A stretch of DNA of 64,000 nucleotides from Burkholderia cepacia. GTDB lineage: Bacteria > Pseudomonadota > Gammaproteobacteria > Burkholderiales > Burkholderiaceae. The stretch is from assembly GCF_001718835.1 (NCBI RefSeq), contig NZ_CP013443.1:1798001-1862000 (forward strand), given 5' to 3'. Below the pieces are notes generated by a model, which was given only the letters and a program-made list of their open reading frames with translations, did not search any database and was not told where the DNA came from. A program made the translations under genes and the position numbers. This document shows positions 42,968 through 52,504 of this stretch, one piece after another (position 1 is the stretch's first letter; each line of letters starts with the position of its first letter).

Positions 42968-43816
42968 ATGCGAGTCGAACCCCTGACCTGCGCGCTCGGC
43001 GCGGAACTGCTGGACGTGAGCCTCGCCGACGCCGTGCACGACGACGGCCTGTTCGCCGAGATACGCGCGCAACTGCTGCGGCATCGCGTGCTGTTCCTGC
43101 GCGACCAGGACATCACGCGCGCCGAGCATGTCGCGTTCGCGCGGCGCTTCGGCGAGCTCGAGGATCATCCGGTTGCCGGCAGCGATCCCGAGCACCCGGG
43201 GCTCGTGCGGATCTACAAGTCGCCCGACCAGCCGAACGACCGCTACGAGAATGCGTGGCACAGCGATGCGAGCTGGCGCGTGGCGCCGCCGTTCGGCTGC
43301 GTGCTGCGCTGCATCGACGGTCCGCCGGTTGGCGGCGACACGATGTGGGCGAACATGGTGCTCGCCTACGAGCGCCTGCCGGACCACGTGAAGCAGCAGA
43401 TCGGCGACTTGCGCGCGCGCCACAGCATCGAGGCGAGCTTCGGTGCGGCGATGCCGATCGACAAGCGCCTCGCGCTGAAGGCGCAATACCCGGACGCCGA
43501 GCATCCGGTCGTGCGCACGCACCCCGAAACCGGCGAGAAGCTGCTGTACGTGAACGCGTTCACCACGCATTTCACGAACTTCCACACGCCCGCGCGCGTG
43601 CGGGTCGGGCAGGACGCGAATCCCGGCGCCGGCCAGCTGCTCCAATACCTGATCAGCCAGGCCCATATCCCCGAATACCAGGTGCGCTGGCGCTGGCGGA
43701 AAAACAGCGTCGCGATCTGGGACAACCGCAGCACGCAGCACTACGCGGTGATGGACTACCCGCCGTGCGTGCGCCGGATGGAGCGCGCGGGCATCGTCGG
43801 CGACGTGCCGTTCTGA
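42968..43816 (+). CDS. TauD/TfdA-family 2-oxoglutarate-dependent dioxygenase
   Basis: A 282-aa non-haem Fe(II) enzyme. The metal ligands His98 and Asp100 lie in AWHSDASW and the distal His258 in WDNRSTQHYAVMDY, with an Arg ten residues later for 2-oxoglutarate. The FLRDQDITRAEHVAFARRFG helix is typical. The family hydroxylates alpha-keto-acid co-oxidised substrates such as taurine, 2,4-D or aryl ethers; the actual substrate is unknown. It is flanked by quinone reductase and a BKACE enzyme in one operon, suggesting degradation of an amino acid- or betaine-like compound. Confidence 0.92.
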   Translation: MRVEPLTCALGAELLDVSLADAVHDDGLFAEIRAQLLRHRVLFLRDQDITRAEHVAFARRFGELEDHPVAGSDPEHPGLVRIYKSPDQPNDRYENAWHSDASWRVAPPFGCVLRCIDGPPVGGDTMWANMVLAYERLPDHVKQQIGDLRARHSIEASFGAAMPIDKRLALKAQYPDAEHPVVRTHPETGEKLLYVNAFTTHFTNFHTPARVRVGQDANPGAGQLLQYLISQAHIPEYQVRWRWRKNSVAIWDNRSTQHYAVMDYPPCVRRMERAGIVGDVPF

Positions 43817-43866
43817 GCCCGCATCGACACGAAACACGAGCACAACGATTCAATCTGGAGGACGAC

Positions 43867-44922
43867 ATGCAATTTCTCGACGATTCGCTGCACCCGGAAA
43901 ACCAGGACAAGGTAGTCATCACGGTCGCGCCGTACGGCCCCGAATGGATGCCCGCCGATTTTCCGGAAGACATTCCGGTGACGATGGACGAGCACGTGCA
44001 GAAGGCCGTCGACTGCTACAACGCGGGCGCGACGGTGCTGCACCTGCATGTGCGCGAACTCGACGGCAAGGGCAGCAAGCGGCTGTCGAAGTTCAACGAG
44101 CTGCTCGGCCGGCTGCGCGAGGCGGTGCCCGACATGATCCTGCAGGTGGGCGGCTCGATCTCGTTCGCGCCGGAAGGCGACGGCGCGGAAGCGAAATGGC
44201 TGTCCGACGACACGCGCCACATGCTCGCCGAGCTGACGCCGAAGCCCGACCAGGTGACGGTCGCGATCAACACCGTGCAGATGAACATCACCGAGCTGAT
44301 GAACCGCAAGGACATCGCCGGTACGTCGCTGAGCGAAGCCGCGTTGTGGGACGCGTACCGCGAGATGACCGTTCCGGCCGGCCCCGGCTGGGTCGACGAG
44401 CACCTGCGCCGCCTGCAGGCGGCCGGCATCCAGCCGCATTTCCAGCTCACCGGCATGCATGCGCTGGAAACGCTCGAACGGATCATCCGCCGCGGCGTCT
44501 ATCGCGGCCCGCTGAACGTCACGTGGGTCGGCATCGGCGGCGGCTTCGACGGCCCGAACCCGTACAACTTCATGGAATTCGTGCGGCGCTGCCCGGACGG
44601 CGCGTGTATCACGCTCGAATCCCTGATGAAGAACGTGCTGCCGATCAACACGGTCGCGATGGCGCTGGGCCTGCATCCGCGCTGCGGGATCGAGGACACG
44701 ATCATCGACCAGAAGGGCAACCGGATGACCTCGGTGCAGCAGGTCGAGCAGTGCGCACGGATCGCGCGCGAACTCGGCCGCGACATCGCGACCGGCAAGG
44801 AGGCGAAGGCGATCTACCGGATCGGCGTGCAGTACGACGGCATCGACGAGACCCTCGCACAGCTCGGGATGGCGCCGAACCGCCGGCCGGGCCAGCCGAA
44901 CGTGCCGCTGCGGGCCGCCTGA
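43867..44922 (+). CDS. BKACE-family beta-keto acid cleavage enzyme
   Basis: A 351-aa member of the DUF849/BKACE family (3-keto-5-aminohexanoate cleavage enzyme and relatives). These Zn2+ enzymes cleave a beta-keto acid with acetyl-CoA to give an acetoacetate-type product and a CoA ester. The metal-site motif HLHVRE (His59, His61) is present, with GGSISFAPEG, VTWVGIGGGFDG, and the C-terminal GLHPRCGIEDTIIDQKG. The start at 43867 follows GGAGGACG. Substrate classes in the family differ by pocket residues and cannot be read from sequence alone. Third gene of the quinone reductase-TauD-BKACE-MFS operon. Confidence 0.9.
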   Translation: MQFLDDSLHPENQDKVVITVAPYGPEWMPADFPEDIPVTMDEHVQKAVDCYNAGATVLHLHVRELDGKGSKRLSKFNELLGRLREAVPDMILQVGGSISFAPEGDGAEAKWLSDDTRHMLAELTPKPDQVTVAINTVQMNITELMNRKDIAGTSLSEAALWDAYREMTVPAGPGWVDEHLRRLQAAGIQPHFQLTGMHALETLERIIRRGVYRGPLNVTWVGIGGGFDGPNPYNFMEFVRRCPDGACITLESLMKNVLPINTVAMALGLHPRCGIEDTIIDQKGNRMTSVQQVEQCARIARELGRDIATGKEAKAIYRIGVQYDGIDETLAQLGMAPNRRPGQPNVPLRAA

Positions 44923-45068
44923 CGCGCCGCGCAGCCGCCCGCCGATCGCAGATTGCTGTGGCGCGGCGCCCACCCTTGCGCGCGGCGCAAGGCGGATTCC
45001 GGGAAACGGAGCGGGGCCGCGCAAACCGTGCCGACGCGCGAGCGCGCGCGGCGCCGGAGGAGACACGC

Positions 45069-46421
45069 ATGCTGATCCATCATGTCGAGCCGTCGATCCA
45101 GGACCTGAGCGTGGGCCGCCGCCGCACGCCCGCGTTCGCGTGGCTCGTGTTCGGGCTGACCGTCGGCCTGCTGCTGTCGGACTACATGTCGCGACAGGTG
45201 CTCAACGCCGTGTTCCCGCTGCTCAAGCACGCGTGGGCGCTGTCGGACACGCAGCTCGGTTCGCTCTCCGGCGTCGTCGCGCTGCTGGTCGGGCTGCTGA
45301 CGTTTCCGCTGTCGGTGCTCGCCGACCGCTTCGGGCGCGTGCGCAGCATCGTGCTGATGGCCGCGCTGTGGAGCGTCGCGACGCTCGGCTGCGCGCTGTC
45401 GACCCATTACACGGAGATGCTCGTCGCGCGCGGCCTCGTCGGGCTCGGCGAAGCCGCGTACGGCAGCGTCGGCGTCGCGCTGATCCTCAGCATCTTCCCG
45501 GCACGCCTGCGCGCGACGCTGACCGGCGCGTTCATGGCCGGCGGCGCGTTCGGCTCCGTGTTCGGCATGGCGCTCGGCGGGCTGGTCGGCGCGCATCTCG
45601 GCTGGCGCTGGTCGTTCGGCGTGATGGCCGCGCTCGGCATCGTGCTGCTCGTCGCGTATCGCTGCGTCGTGACCGAACGGCGGCTCGCCGCGTATCGGAT
45701 CGAATGCGGTACCGAATACGGCGCCGAACCGTGCCGGCGCGACACCGACACGCCGCGCGACCTGCGCGGCAGCGCGCGCGTGCTGATGTCGGGGCTGTTC
45801 GCGTCGCGTTCGGTGATCTGCGCGTATCTCGGCAGCGGGCTGCACCTGTTCGTGCCGGGCGCGCTGTTCGCGTGGCTGCCGAGCTACCTGAACCGCTACT
45901 ACGCGATGGCGCCCGACCGCGCAGCGGTGCTCGCGGCAGGCTTCGTGCTGCTCGCGGGCGTCGGGATGGTCGGCTGCGGGATCGTCACCGACCGCGTCGG
46001 CAAGAACGACGGCAGGCGCAAGTGGCTGACCGCGATCGCGTATTGCGTACTCACGGGCGTGTGCCTCGCGATTGCATTCCGGTTGCCACCCGGGCCGCTG
46101 CAGCTCGCGCTGATCTGCGCGGGGATGCTGGTCGGCGCAGGCGCATCCGGCGCGTCGGGCGCGATGGTCGCGAACCTGACGCCGGCCGCGATCCACGCAT
46201 CGGCGTTCGCCACGCTCACGCTCGCCAACAACCTGCTCGGCATGGCGCCGGGCCCGCTGCTGACGGGGTGGGCCGCCGATCGCGCCGGGCTCGTCGGCGC
46301 GCTGCAATGGATTCCCGTCGTGCCGCTCGCGGCGGCGGCGACGTTCGCGATCGGGCGCGCGAGTTACGCGGCCGATCTCGCGCGCCTCGAACGCGGGCAG
46401 CGTGTGCCTGCGCGTTCCTGA
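45069..46421 (+). CDS. MFS transporter of the BKACE operon
   Basis: A 450-aa inner-membrane MFS protein with about 12 hydrophobic helices. The N-terminal half carries SDYMSRQVLNAVFPLLK and the loop LADRFGRVRSIVLMAALW. The second half carries GLHLFVPGALFAWLPSYLNRY and ASGASGAMVANLTP. The layout resembles anion/cation or aromatic-acid symporters of the ACS type. It probably imports the substrate degraded by the TauD and BKACE enzymes. GGAGGAGACACGC precedes the ATG; the 146-bp upstream gap may contain its own promoter. The RBBP9-like gene follows 18 bp later. Confidence 0.87.
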   Translation: MLIHHVEPSIQDLSVGRRRTPAFAWLVFGLTVGLLLSDYMSRQVLNAVFPLLKHAWALSDTQLGSLSGVVALLVGLLTFPLSVLADRFGRVRSIVLMAALWSVATLGCALSTHYTEMLVARGLVGLGEAAYGSVGVALILSIFPARLRATLTGAFMAGGAFGSVFGMALGGLVGAHLGWRWSFGVMAALGIVLLVAYRCVVTERRLAAYRIECGTEYGAEPCRRDTDTPRDLRGSARVLMSGLFASRSVICAYLGSGLHLFVPGALFAWLPSYLNRYYAMAPDRAAVLAAGFVLLAGVGMVGCGIVTDRVGKNDGRRKWLTAIAYCVLTGVCLAIAFRLPPGPLQLALICAGMLVGAGASGASGAMVANLTPAAIHASAFATLTLANNLLGMAPGPLLTGWAADRAGLVGALQWIPVVPLAAAATFAIGRASYAADLARLERGQRVPARS

Positions 46422-46439
46422 ACCTTTGTTGGAGACTGC

Positions 46440-47015
46440 ATGACCCTGACGACCGCACCCACCATCCTGATCGTGCCCGGCTTGCGCGATCACGTCGAAG
46501 ACCACTGGCAGACCCACCTCGAACGGCGCCTGCCGAACGCGCGCTCCGTCGCACCGCTCGAAACCGACAAGCTGAGCCGCGCCGCGCGCGTCGCGGCGCT
46601 CGATGCGGCGCTGGCCGGCATCGACGGCCCCGTGATCCTCGTCGCGCACAGCGCGGGCGTGATGATCACGGTGCACTGGGCGCGCCAGGCCACGCGCCGG
46701 ATCCACGGCGCGCTGCTCGCGACGCCGGCGGATCTCGAAACGCCGATGCCCGCGCCGTATCCGTCGATTGATGCGATTCGGGACAACGGCTGGCTGCCGG
46801 TTCCGCGCGAACGGCTGCCGTTTCCGAGCATCGTCGCCGCGAGCCGCAACGATCCGCTCGCGCGTTTCGAGCGTGTCGAGGCGCTGGCGGCCGGGTGGGG
46901 CAGCACGCTCGTCGATCTGGGGGAGGTCGGGCACCTGAACCCGGCGTCCGGGTATGGCGAGTGGCCGGGGGCGCTTGCGCTGATCGGCGAGGTTCAGGCG
47001 CTTGGGGCGGGGTGA
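46440..47015 (+). CDS. RBBP9/YdeN-family alpha/beta hydrolase
   Basis: A 191-aa serine hydrolase. The first strand is ILIVPGLRDHVEDHWQ, characteristic of the RBBP9/YdeN family. The nucleophile Ser71 lies in VAHSAG, the likely Asp in RNDPLARFERV, and the catalytic His165 in GHLNPASG. The length is typical. The preceding TTGGAGACTGC supports the start. It ends the catabolic operon; the physiological ester is unknown. Confidence 0.9.
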   Translation: MTLTTAPTILIVPGLRDHVEDHWQTHLERRLPNARSVAPLETDKLSRAARVAALDAALAGIDGPVILVAHSAGVMITVHWARQATRRIHGALLATPADLETPMPAPYPSIDAIRDNGWLPVPRERLPFPSIVAASRNDPLARFERVEALAAGWGSTLVDLGEVGHLNPASGYGEWPGALALIGEVQALGAG

Positions 47016-47282
47016 GTGCTGGTTGCGACGCGATGCGCGCCGCCGGCGCGCCGAACCGGTTCCATTTCTCTATTTATTGATGTCTGATGTCATAACACAT
47101 CGAATCCCCCTGCCAGTCCCCGCGCAAACCGCGCCCTACACATGGATCGATATACGGCGAACGAGTTTTTGTTAGGGAAACTCCTGTCCCTTTCGTCGTG
47201 CTTTTTTGTTGACCGACATCGTATAACGCCGTCATGATTTCCTGAAAAGAAAGGTCCCATCCACCGACCGCAGTGAGGAGAC

Positions 47283-48449
47283 ATGAACTCATCCAGGATC
47301 GCGCGCCGCGTCCGCCGCATCGCGTTGGCGCTGGGTTTCACGCTGTCCGCCACGGCGGCCGTTGCCGCCCCCGTCTCGCTGAACATCGTCGATGTCGCGG
47401 GCAACCTGCAGCTCACGCAGAAGGCGATCGAAGCCTTCAGGGACAAGAACCCGAACCTCGTCTCGAACGTCACGTTCACGAACGCGCCCGCACCGCAGCT
47501 GCCGGGCAAGATCAAGGCGATGCAGGCGGCGGGGCGCGCCGACATCGACCTCGTGCTGACGGGCACCGACGCGCTGGCCGCCGGCATCGAACAGAACCTG
47601 TGGCTGAAGGTGCTGCCCGACAACGCGGGCGTCTTCCCCGGCGTGCTCGACAGGTACGCGCCCGGCCCGCGCAAGATGCAGGACCTCGCGCAGGGCTTCG
47701 GCCTCGAAGTCGCCTACATGCCGGCCGGCCCGCTGCTCGAATACAACCCGGCGAAGGTCGGCGACCCGCCGAAGACGCCCGACCAGCTGCTCGCGTGGTG
47801 CAAGGCGCACCCGAACAAGCTGATCTACGCGCGCCCGGCGAACTCGGGCCCCGGCCGCACGTTCCTGATGGGGCTGCCGTACGTGCTCGGCGACAAGAAC
47901 CCGCAGGACCCGATCAACGGCTGGGACAAGACCTGGGCGTTCCTGAAGCAGCTCAACGACTGCGTCCCGTACTATCCGGGCGGCACGTCGGCGGTGATGA
48001 AGGAACTCGGCGAAGGCACGCGCGACATGACCGTGACCGTCACCGGCTGGGACCTCAACCCGCGCGCGCTCGGCATCGTGCCGGCCGAGTTCCGGGTCCA
48101 GGCATTCGACAACATGACGTGGGTCAACGATGCGCACTACATGGTGATCCCGAAGGGCGTGCCGAAGGACAAGCTCGACGTGCTGTTCAAGCTGATGAAC
48201 TTCCTGCTCGAACCGGCGCAGCAGGCGATGACCTACGACGACGGTTACTTCTATCCGGGCCCGGCGGTGAAGGGCGTGACGCTCGAGATGGCGCCCGCGC
48301 ACAGCCAGGAAGTGGTCCGCAAGTTCGGCCGCCCCGAATACGCGAAGCTGCTGGCGGATCGCCCGCACGTGCAGCCGCTCAGCGCGCAGGCGATGGTCGC
48401 CGCGTTCCAGAAGTGGGATCGCGAGATCGGTTCGCAGAAGTCGAAATGA
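47283..48449 (+). CDS. ABC importer periplasmic substrate-binding protein
   Basis: A 388-aa protein with a signal peptide (MNSSRIARRVRRIALALGFT, cleavage after ATAAVAA) and a two-lobe extracellular solute-binding fold (class of PotD/PhnS/Fbp type). Examples are NIVDVAGNLQLTQKAIEAFR, GRADIDLVLTGTDALAAGI and MTWVNDAHYMVIPKGVPKDK. It delivers a ligand to the permeases encoded downstream; polyamine, 2-aminoethylphosphonate or ferric-type ligands are possible, and nothing here decides. GAGGAG precedes the ATG. The 267-bp upstream gap is AT-richer and should hold the promoter. Confidence 0.88.
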   Translation: MNSSRIARRVRRIALALGFTLSATAAVAAPVSLNIVDVAGNLQLTQKAIEAFRDKNPNLVSNVTFTNAPAPQLPGKIKAMQAAGRADIDLVLTGTDALAAGIEQNLWLKVLPDNAGVFPGVLDRYAPGPRKMQDLAQGFGLEVAYMPAGPLLEYNPAKVGDPPKTPDQLLAWCKAHPNKLIYARPANSGPGRTFLMGLPYVLGDKNPQDPINGWDKTWAFLKQLNDCVPYYPGGTSAVMKELGEGTRDMTVTVTGWDLNPRALGIVPAEFRVQAFDNMTWVNDAHYMVIPKGVPKDKLDVLFKLMNFLLEPAQQAMTYDDGYFYPGPAVKGVTLEMAPAHSQEVVRKFGRPEYAKLLADRPHVQPLSAQAMVAAFQKWDREIGSQKSK

Positions 48450-48498
48450 CGCATGGGCCGGCGGGCGCCGCGGCGCCCGCGTCGATGGAGTTCGCGCA

Positions 48499-49578
48499 AT
48501 GAAGCACAGTTTCGAACGGCTGCGGCTCGATGGCGTCAGCCGCAGCTTCACCAATGCGGAAGGTGCGCAGGTCGCCGCGCTGAACGGGCTCGATCTCGAG
48601 ATCCGGCGCGGCGAGTTCATCGCGCTGCTCGGCCCGTCGGGCTGCGGCAAGTCGACCGCGCTGAACTGCATCACGGGGCTGCAGCCGCTCACGAGCGGCG
48701 GCATCTGGCTCGACGACACGCGCATCGACGTGCTGCCGCCCGAGCGCCGCGGCTTCGGGATGGTGTTCCAGAACTACGCGCTGTTTCCGCACCTGTCGGT
48801 GCTCGACAACGTCGGTTTCGGCCTGAAGATGCGCGGCGTGCCGAAGCAGGAAACGCGGCGGCGCGCGCAGCAGGCGCTCGAACTCGTGCAGCTCGTCGGG
48901 CACGAGGGCAAGCTGCCCGGGCAGTTGTCGGGCGGGCAGCAGCAGCGCGTCGCGATCGCGCGCGCGATCGTCATCGAGCCGCCGCTCGTGCTGATGGACG
49001 AGCCGCTGTCGAACCTCGACACGAAGCTGCGCATCGAGATGCGCGCCGAGATCCGCCGCATTCACACGCAGCTCGAACGCGCGACGATCTACGTGACGCA
49101 CGACCAGGACGAGGCGTTGTCGATGGCCGACCGCATCGTCGTGATGAAAGAGGGCGTCGTACAGCAGGTCGCGACGCCGAAGGACGTCTACACGCGCCCG
49201 CACAACCTGCACGTCGCGCGCTTCATGGGCTATCGCAACGTGCTGCCGTTCACGCTCGACGGGATGGCCGGCGGCCACGTGATCGTCAGCGCCGCTGGCG
49301 TGCGGCTCACAGGCGTGCCGATGGCCGGCTTCGACGCGAAGGACGTCGCGGTCGCGCTGCGTCCCGACGATTTCGCGCGCGCCGGCGCAGCCGACGACAA
49401 CGCGTTCGACGCGACCGTCGAAACGGTCGAATACGGCGGCCGCGATTCGCTGATCCGTGCGGCCACGCCGTTCGGCCCGATCTGGGCGCGCGTGGCCGGC
49501 GAATTCTCCGAAGGCGAGCGCCTGCGTTTGCGTATCCCCCCGGAGCGCACGCTGATTTACGCGGGAGAAGCAGAATGA
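48499..49578 (+). CDS. ABC importer ATP-binding protein
   Basis: A 359-aa ATPase of the UgpC/PotA/PhnT type. Walker A GPSGCGKST (45-53), Q-loop FQNYALFPHLSV, signature LSGGQQQR, Walker B LVLMDEPLSNLD, and switch His in YVTHDQDEALSMADR are all intact. The C-terminal TOBE-like region (from about 250) ends in LRIPPERTLIYAGEAE. It overlaps the next permease gene by 4 bp, so the importer is translationally coupled. Confidence 0.94.
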   Translation: MKHSFERLRLDGVSRSFTNAEGAQVAALNGLDLEIRRGEFIALLGPSGCGKSTALNCITGLQPLTSGGIWLDDTRIDVLPPERRGFGMVFQNYALFPHLSVLDNVGFGLKMRGVPKQETRRRAQQALELVQLVGHEGKLPGQLSGGQQQRVAIARAIVIEPPLVLMDEPLSNLDTKLRIEMRAEIRRIHTQLERATIYVTHDQDEALSMADRIVVMKEGVVQQVATPKDVYTRPHNLHVARFMGYRNVLPFTLDGMAGGHVIVSAAGVRLTGVPMAGFDAKDVAVALRPDDFARAGAADDNAFDATVETVEYGGRDSLIRAATPFGPIWARVAGEFSEGERLRLRIPPERTLIYAGEAE

Positions 49579-50447
49579 GCACGCTCGTCGCGCCCGGCGC
49601 GCCGCGCGACGCGAAAGCGTGGCTCGTCACGCCCGCGCTCGCGTTCATCGTCGCGCTGTTCATCTATCCGTTCGCGTACGGCCTCGTGCTGTCGTTCCAG
49701 CCGATGAACGGCGGCGGCGCGCTCGCGAACTACGTGCAGTTCTTCACCGACACCGCGATGTGGCCGACCGTGCTCGTCACGCTGAAGCTGGCGGTGCCGG
49801 CGACGCTGCTCAACGTCGGCGTCGCGGTGCCCGTCGCGTTCGCGCTGCGCCGCAATTCGCCTTACCAGAAGTTCGTCACGACGCTGCTCGTGATTCCCGT
49901 CACGCTCGGCACGGTGCTCGTCGCCGACGGGATGCTCACGTATTTCGGGCCGAACGGCTGGTTCCCGCAGGCGTTGCAGGGGCTGCACCTGTACACCGGC
50001 GAAGTGCGCCTCACGCACAACTACTGGGGCGTGCTGCTGTCGCTGATCGTGTCGGGCTTTCCGTTCGCGTTCCTGCTGATGCTCTCGTACATCAGCGGCA
50101 TCGACCCGACGCTCGCGCGCGCGGCGGCGACGCTCGGCGCGAACCCGTGGCAGCAGTTCCGGCGGATCTACCTGCCGCTGCTCGTGCCGGGGCTCACGAT
50201 GGCCGCGTGCCTGTCGTTCGTGCAGGCGTTCTCGGTGTTCCCGTCGGCCGTGCTGCTCGGCGCGCCGGCCGGGCCCACGCGCGTGATCTCGATCGCGGCG
50301 GCGGAAGCGGCGTTCGAGCGCTACGACTATTCGCTCGCATCGGCGATCGCGATCGTGATGGGTTTCGTGCAGTTGCTGGTGGTCGCGTCGATGCTCGGCG
50401 CGCGCCGCTTCTTCTATACCGGCGCGGTGACGGGGGGCAAGGGCTGA
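49575..50447 (+). CDS. ABC importer permease, first subunit
   Basis: A 290-aa inner-membrane permease with about six helices. The BPD_transp/EAA loop is AAATLGANPWQQFRRIYLPL. N-terminal LVTPALAFIVALFIYPFAYG and LVIPVTLGTVLVADG match the PotB/UgpA-like subunit. Overlaps on both sides (ATGA with the ATPase gene, TGATG with the second permease gene) show one polycistron. Confidence 0.92.
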   Translation: MSTLVAPGAPRDAKAWLVTPALAFIVALFIYPFAYGLVLSFQPMNGGGALANYVQFFTDTAMWPTVLVTLKLAVPATLLNVGVAVPVAFALRRNSPYQKFVTTLLVIPVTLGTVLVADGMLTYFGPNGWFPQALQGLHLYTGEVRLTHNYWGVLLSLIVSGFPFAFLLMLSYISGIDPTLARAAATLGANPWQQFRRIYLPLLVPGLTMAACLSFVQAFSVFPSAVLLGAPAGPTRVISIAAAEAAFERYDYSLASAIAIVMGFVQLLVVASMLGARRFFYTGAVTGGKG

Positions 50448-51388
50448 TGGCGACCGACAATCATGCCGCGCGGACGTGGCCGTCGCAGTCCGGCCCGCAC
50501 GACGCGCGACGCGACGACGGCGCGCGGCCCGTCAACACGATGAAGCCGCAGAAGGCGCGCCGCGGCGTGGCCGCCCGCGCATGGCAGGCGCTCGTCTGGG
50601 GGCTGATGGCGTTCTTCCTGCTGAACGTGATGCTGCTGATCGCGACCGTCGCGGTGAACTCGATCGCGACACGCTGGTTCGGCACGCCGCTGCCGCAGGG
50701 CTTCACGCTCCACTGGTACGCGAAGGCGTGGGAGGACTTCCAGCTCGCGAGCGTGCTGTGGGTGACCGTCGAGGTCGTCGGCGCGGTCGTGCTGCTGTCG
50801 ATCGCGCTCGGCGTGCCGGCCGCCTATGCGCTCGCCCGCGTGCAGTTTCGCGGCAAGCGCTTCGCGCTGCTGGTGTTCCTGCTGCCGCTGATGGTGCCGC
50901 CCGTCACGTACGGGATCCCGATGGCCACCGTGATGTACAAGGTCGGGCTCGCGGGCACGCTGCCCGGCGTGATCCTCGCGAACCTCGTGCCGGCGCTGCC
51001 GTTCGTGATCCTCGTGATGACGCCGTTCATCGAGCAGATCGATCCGACTCTCGAAGCCGCCGCGCGCATCTTCGGCGCGAACACGTGGCGCTATTTCCGC
51101 CATGTGCTGCTGCCGCTGCTCGTGCCCGGCATGCTCGCGGCGGGGCTGCTCGTGCTGGTGCGCACGATCGGGATGTTCGAGCTGACCTTCTTCACCGCGG
51201 GGCCGAGCACGCAGACGCTCGTCGTCGCGCTGTATTACGCGGTGTTCTCGACCGGCGTGCGCGCGCCGCAGTCGATCGACGCGATGGCGATGATCTACAT
51301 GGCCATCACGCTCGTGTGGGTGGTCATCGCGCTGCAGTTCGTGAGCCCGACGCAGCTCGTGAGCCGCGTGAAGCAGGAGCGCCCGTAG
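50447..51388 (+). CDS. ABC importer permease, second subunit
   Basis: A 313-aa PotC/UgpE-like permease. The EAA-type loop is AARIFGANTWRYFRHVLLPLL, with six hydrophobic helices (LVWGLMAFFLLNVMLLIATV; LVFLLPLMVPPVTYGIPMA). The coupled ATG at 50447 gives a 32-residue hydrophilic extension before MKPQKARRG; an internal start at 50540 is possible. Last gene of the importer operon. Confidence 0.9.
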   Translation: MATDNHAARTWPSQSGPHDARRDDGARPVNTMKPQKARRGVAARAWQALVWGLMAFFLLNVMLLIATVAVNSIATRWFGTPLPQGFTLHWYAKAWEDFQLASVLWVTVEVVGAVVLLSIALGVPAAYALARVQFRGKRFALLVFLLPLMVPPVTYGIPMATVMYKVGLAGTLPGVILANLVPALPFVILVMTPFIEQIDPTLEAAARIFGANTWRYFRHVLLPLLVPGMLAAGLLVLVRTIGMFELTFFTAGPSTQTLVVALYYAVFSTGVRAPQSIDAMAMIYMAITLVWVVIALQFVSPTQLVSRVKQERP

Positions 51389-51539
51389 CGCCGCGCGGGC
51401 GCGCCGTGCAATTGGTTACAAATGGATACCGCGCACGATACGCGGACGTTGCAGACTACGCGGCATACCGGCGCGCGACCGGCGTCCTGCGGGGCGCGGG
51501 CTCGGCGCGCTTCCCGTTGCTCACCGGATCACGAATCAC

Positions 51540-51977
51540 ATGAAGTTTCACACGCTGCTGACGCTCGGCGTCTCGACGATGCTCGTCGCCGCCTGCAACC
51601 TGCTCCACGACGGCCCCGGATCGGGCGACGTCGATGCCGCCGTGCGCCGCGCGCTCGAGGCGGAAAACCACGGCGGCCTGAACGCGCTGTTCGGCCAGCC
51701 GCTGCCCGTCTCGGCCGATGTCGTGTCGGCGAAACCCGACGGCGACTGCAAGAAGCTCGGCGATCGCACCTACTCGTGCGACGTCGTCGTCACGTGGCGC
51801 AACCCCGACAACGCGCCGACGCGCGCGAACCTGACCTTCGTGAAGGCCGCCGACGGTTCGTGGCAGACGTCCGGCGTCGACGCGGCGATCGTGACGGGCA
51901 CCGCGAAATCGCTGGTCGACCAGATCGGCAAGGCATGGCCCGGCAACGCGGCGAGCGCGGCGTCGGACGCGCACTGA
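51540..51977 (+). CDS. Small lipoprotein, unknown function
   Basis: A 145-aa lipoprotein. The N-terminus MKFHTLLTLGVSTMLVAACN has a clear lipobox (VAAC, acylated Cys19). The mature part has two further cysteines (GDCKKLGDRTYSCDVVVTW), probably a disulfide, and a compact beta-rich fold (ANLTFVKAADGSWQTSGVD). Residue Asn after Cys rather than Asp suggests outer-membrane sorting. Stand-alone, about 150 bp after the importer operon. Confidence 0.8.
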   Translation: MKFHTLLTLGVSTMLVAACNLLHDGPGSGDVDAAVRRALEAENHGGLNALFGQPLPVSADVVSAKPDGDCKKLGDRTYSCDVVVTWRNPDNAPTRANLTFVKAADGSWQTSGVDAAIVTGTAKSLVDQIGKAWPGNAASAASDAH

Positions 51978-51998
51978 CGCGTCAACGTGTATTGCGGG

Positions 51999-52295
51999 TC
52001 AGTGGTGGCTGATCAGCATATCGGCGCCGTGCGCCGGCGTCACGCGCGTGCCCGACTGGGCAGCCGCGCCGGCTTCGCTGCCGAAGCCCGAGGTTTGCGC
52101 GACGCGGGCCTCGGCGGCCTGGATGTCGGCAGGATACTGATTGCGTGACGGCTTGTAGCCGGCTTGTTCGAGTTGCTGCAATTGCGACACGACTTCGGAG
52201 CGCGTAACCGGCTCGCCGGCCGGTTGCGATTGCGCGAACGAAGCAACAGGGGCCGCGAACGCGGCGGCAACGAGCAGAGATAGGGCGGATTTCAT
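51999..52295 (-). CDS. DUF4148 periplasmic protein
   Basis: A 98-aa secreted protein, Sec signal peptide MKSALSLLVAAAFAAPVASF with cleavage after SFA. The mature N-terminal part shows the DUF4148 pattern TRSEVVSQLQQLEQAGYKPS, then YPADIQAAEARVA. The family is frequent in Burkholderia and of unknown function. Convergent with the lipoprotein gene. Confidence 0.88.
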   Translation of the reverse strand: MKSALSLLVAAAFAAPVASFAQSQPAGEPVTRSEVVSQLQQLEQAGYKPSRNQYPADIQAAEARVAQTSGFGSEAGAAAQSGTRVTPAHGADMLISHH

Positions 52296-52504
52296 GATTG
52301 GAGCCTCCGAAAGAGATAGCCGGCAGGAGCAAACACACCCGCAACCAGCATTTCCATCCTGACGATCCGCACTTAAGCGAATGTTAACGGCGGCCACATG
52401 TGCGGGCGGCCCAAGCAGGGACGGACACCACCGTGCACGCGCGCCTCATCCTAGGGAAAACCCTTACTTGAGATATAATATCGACCTCGAAGAAAGGTCG
52501 AATC

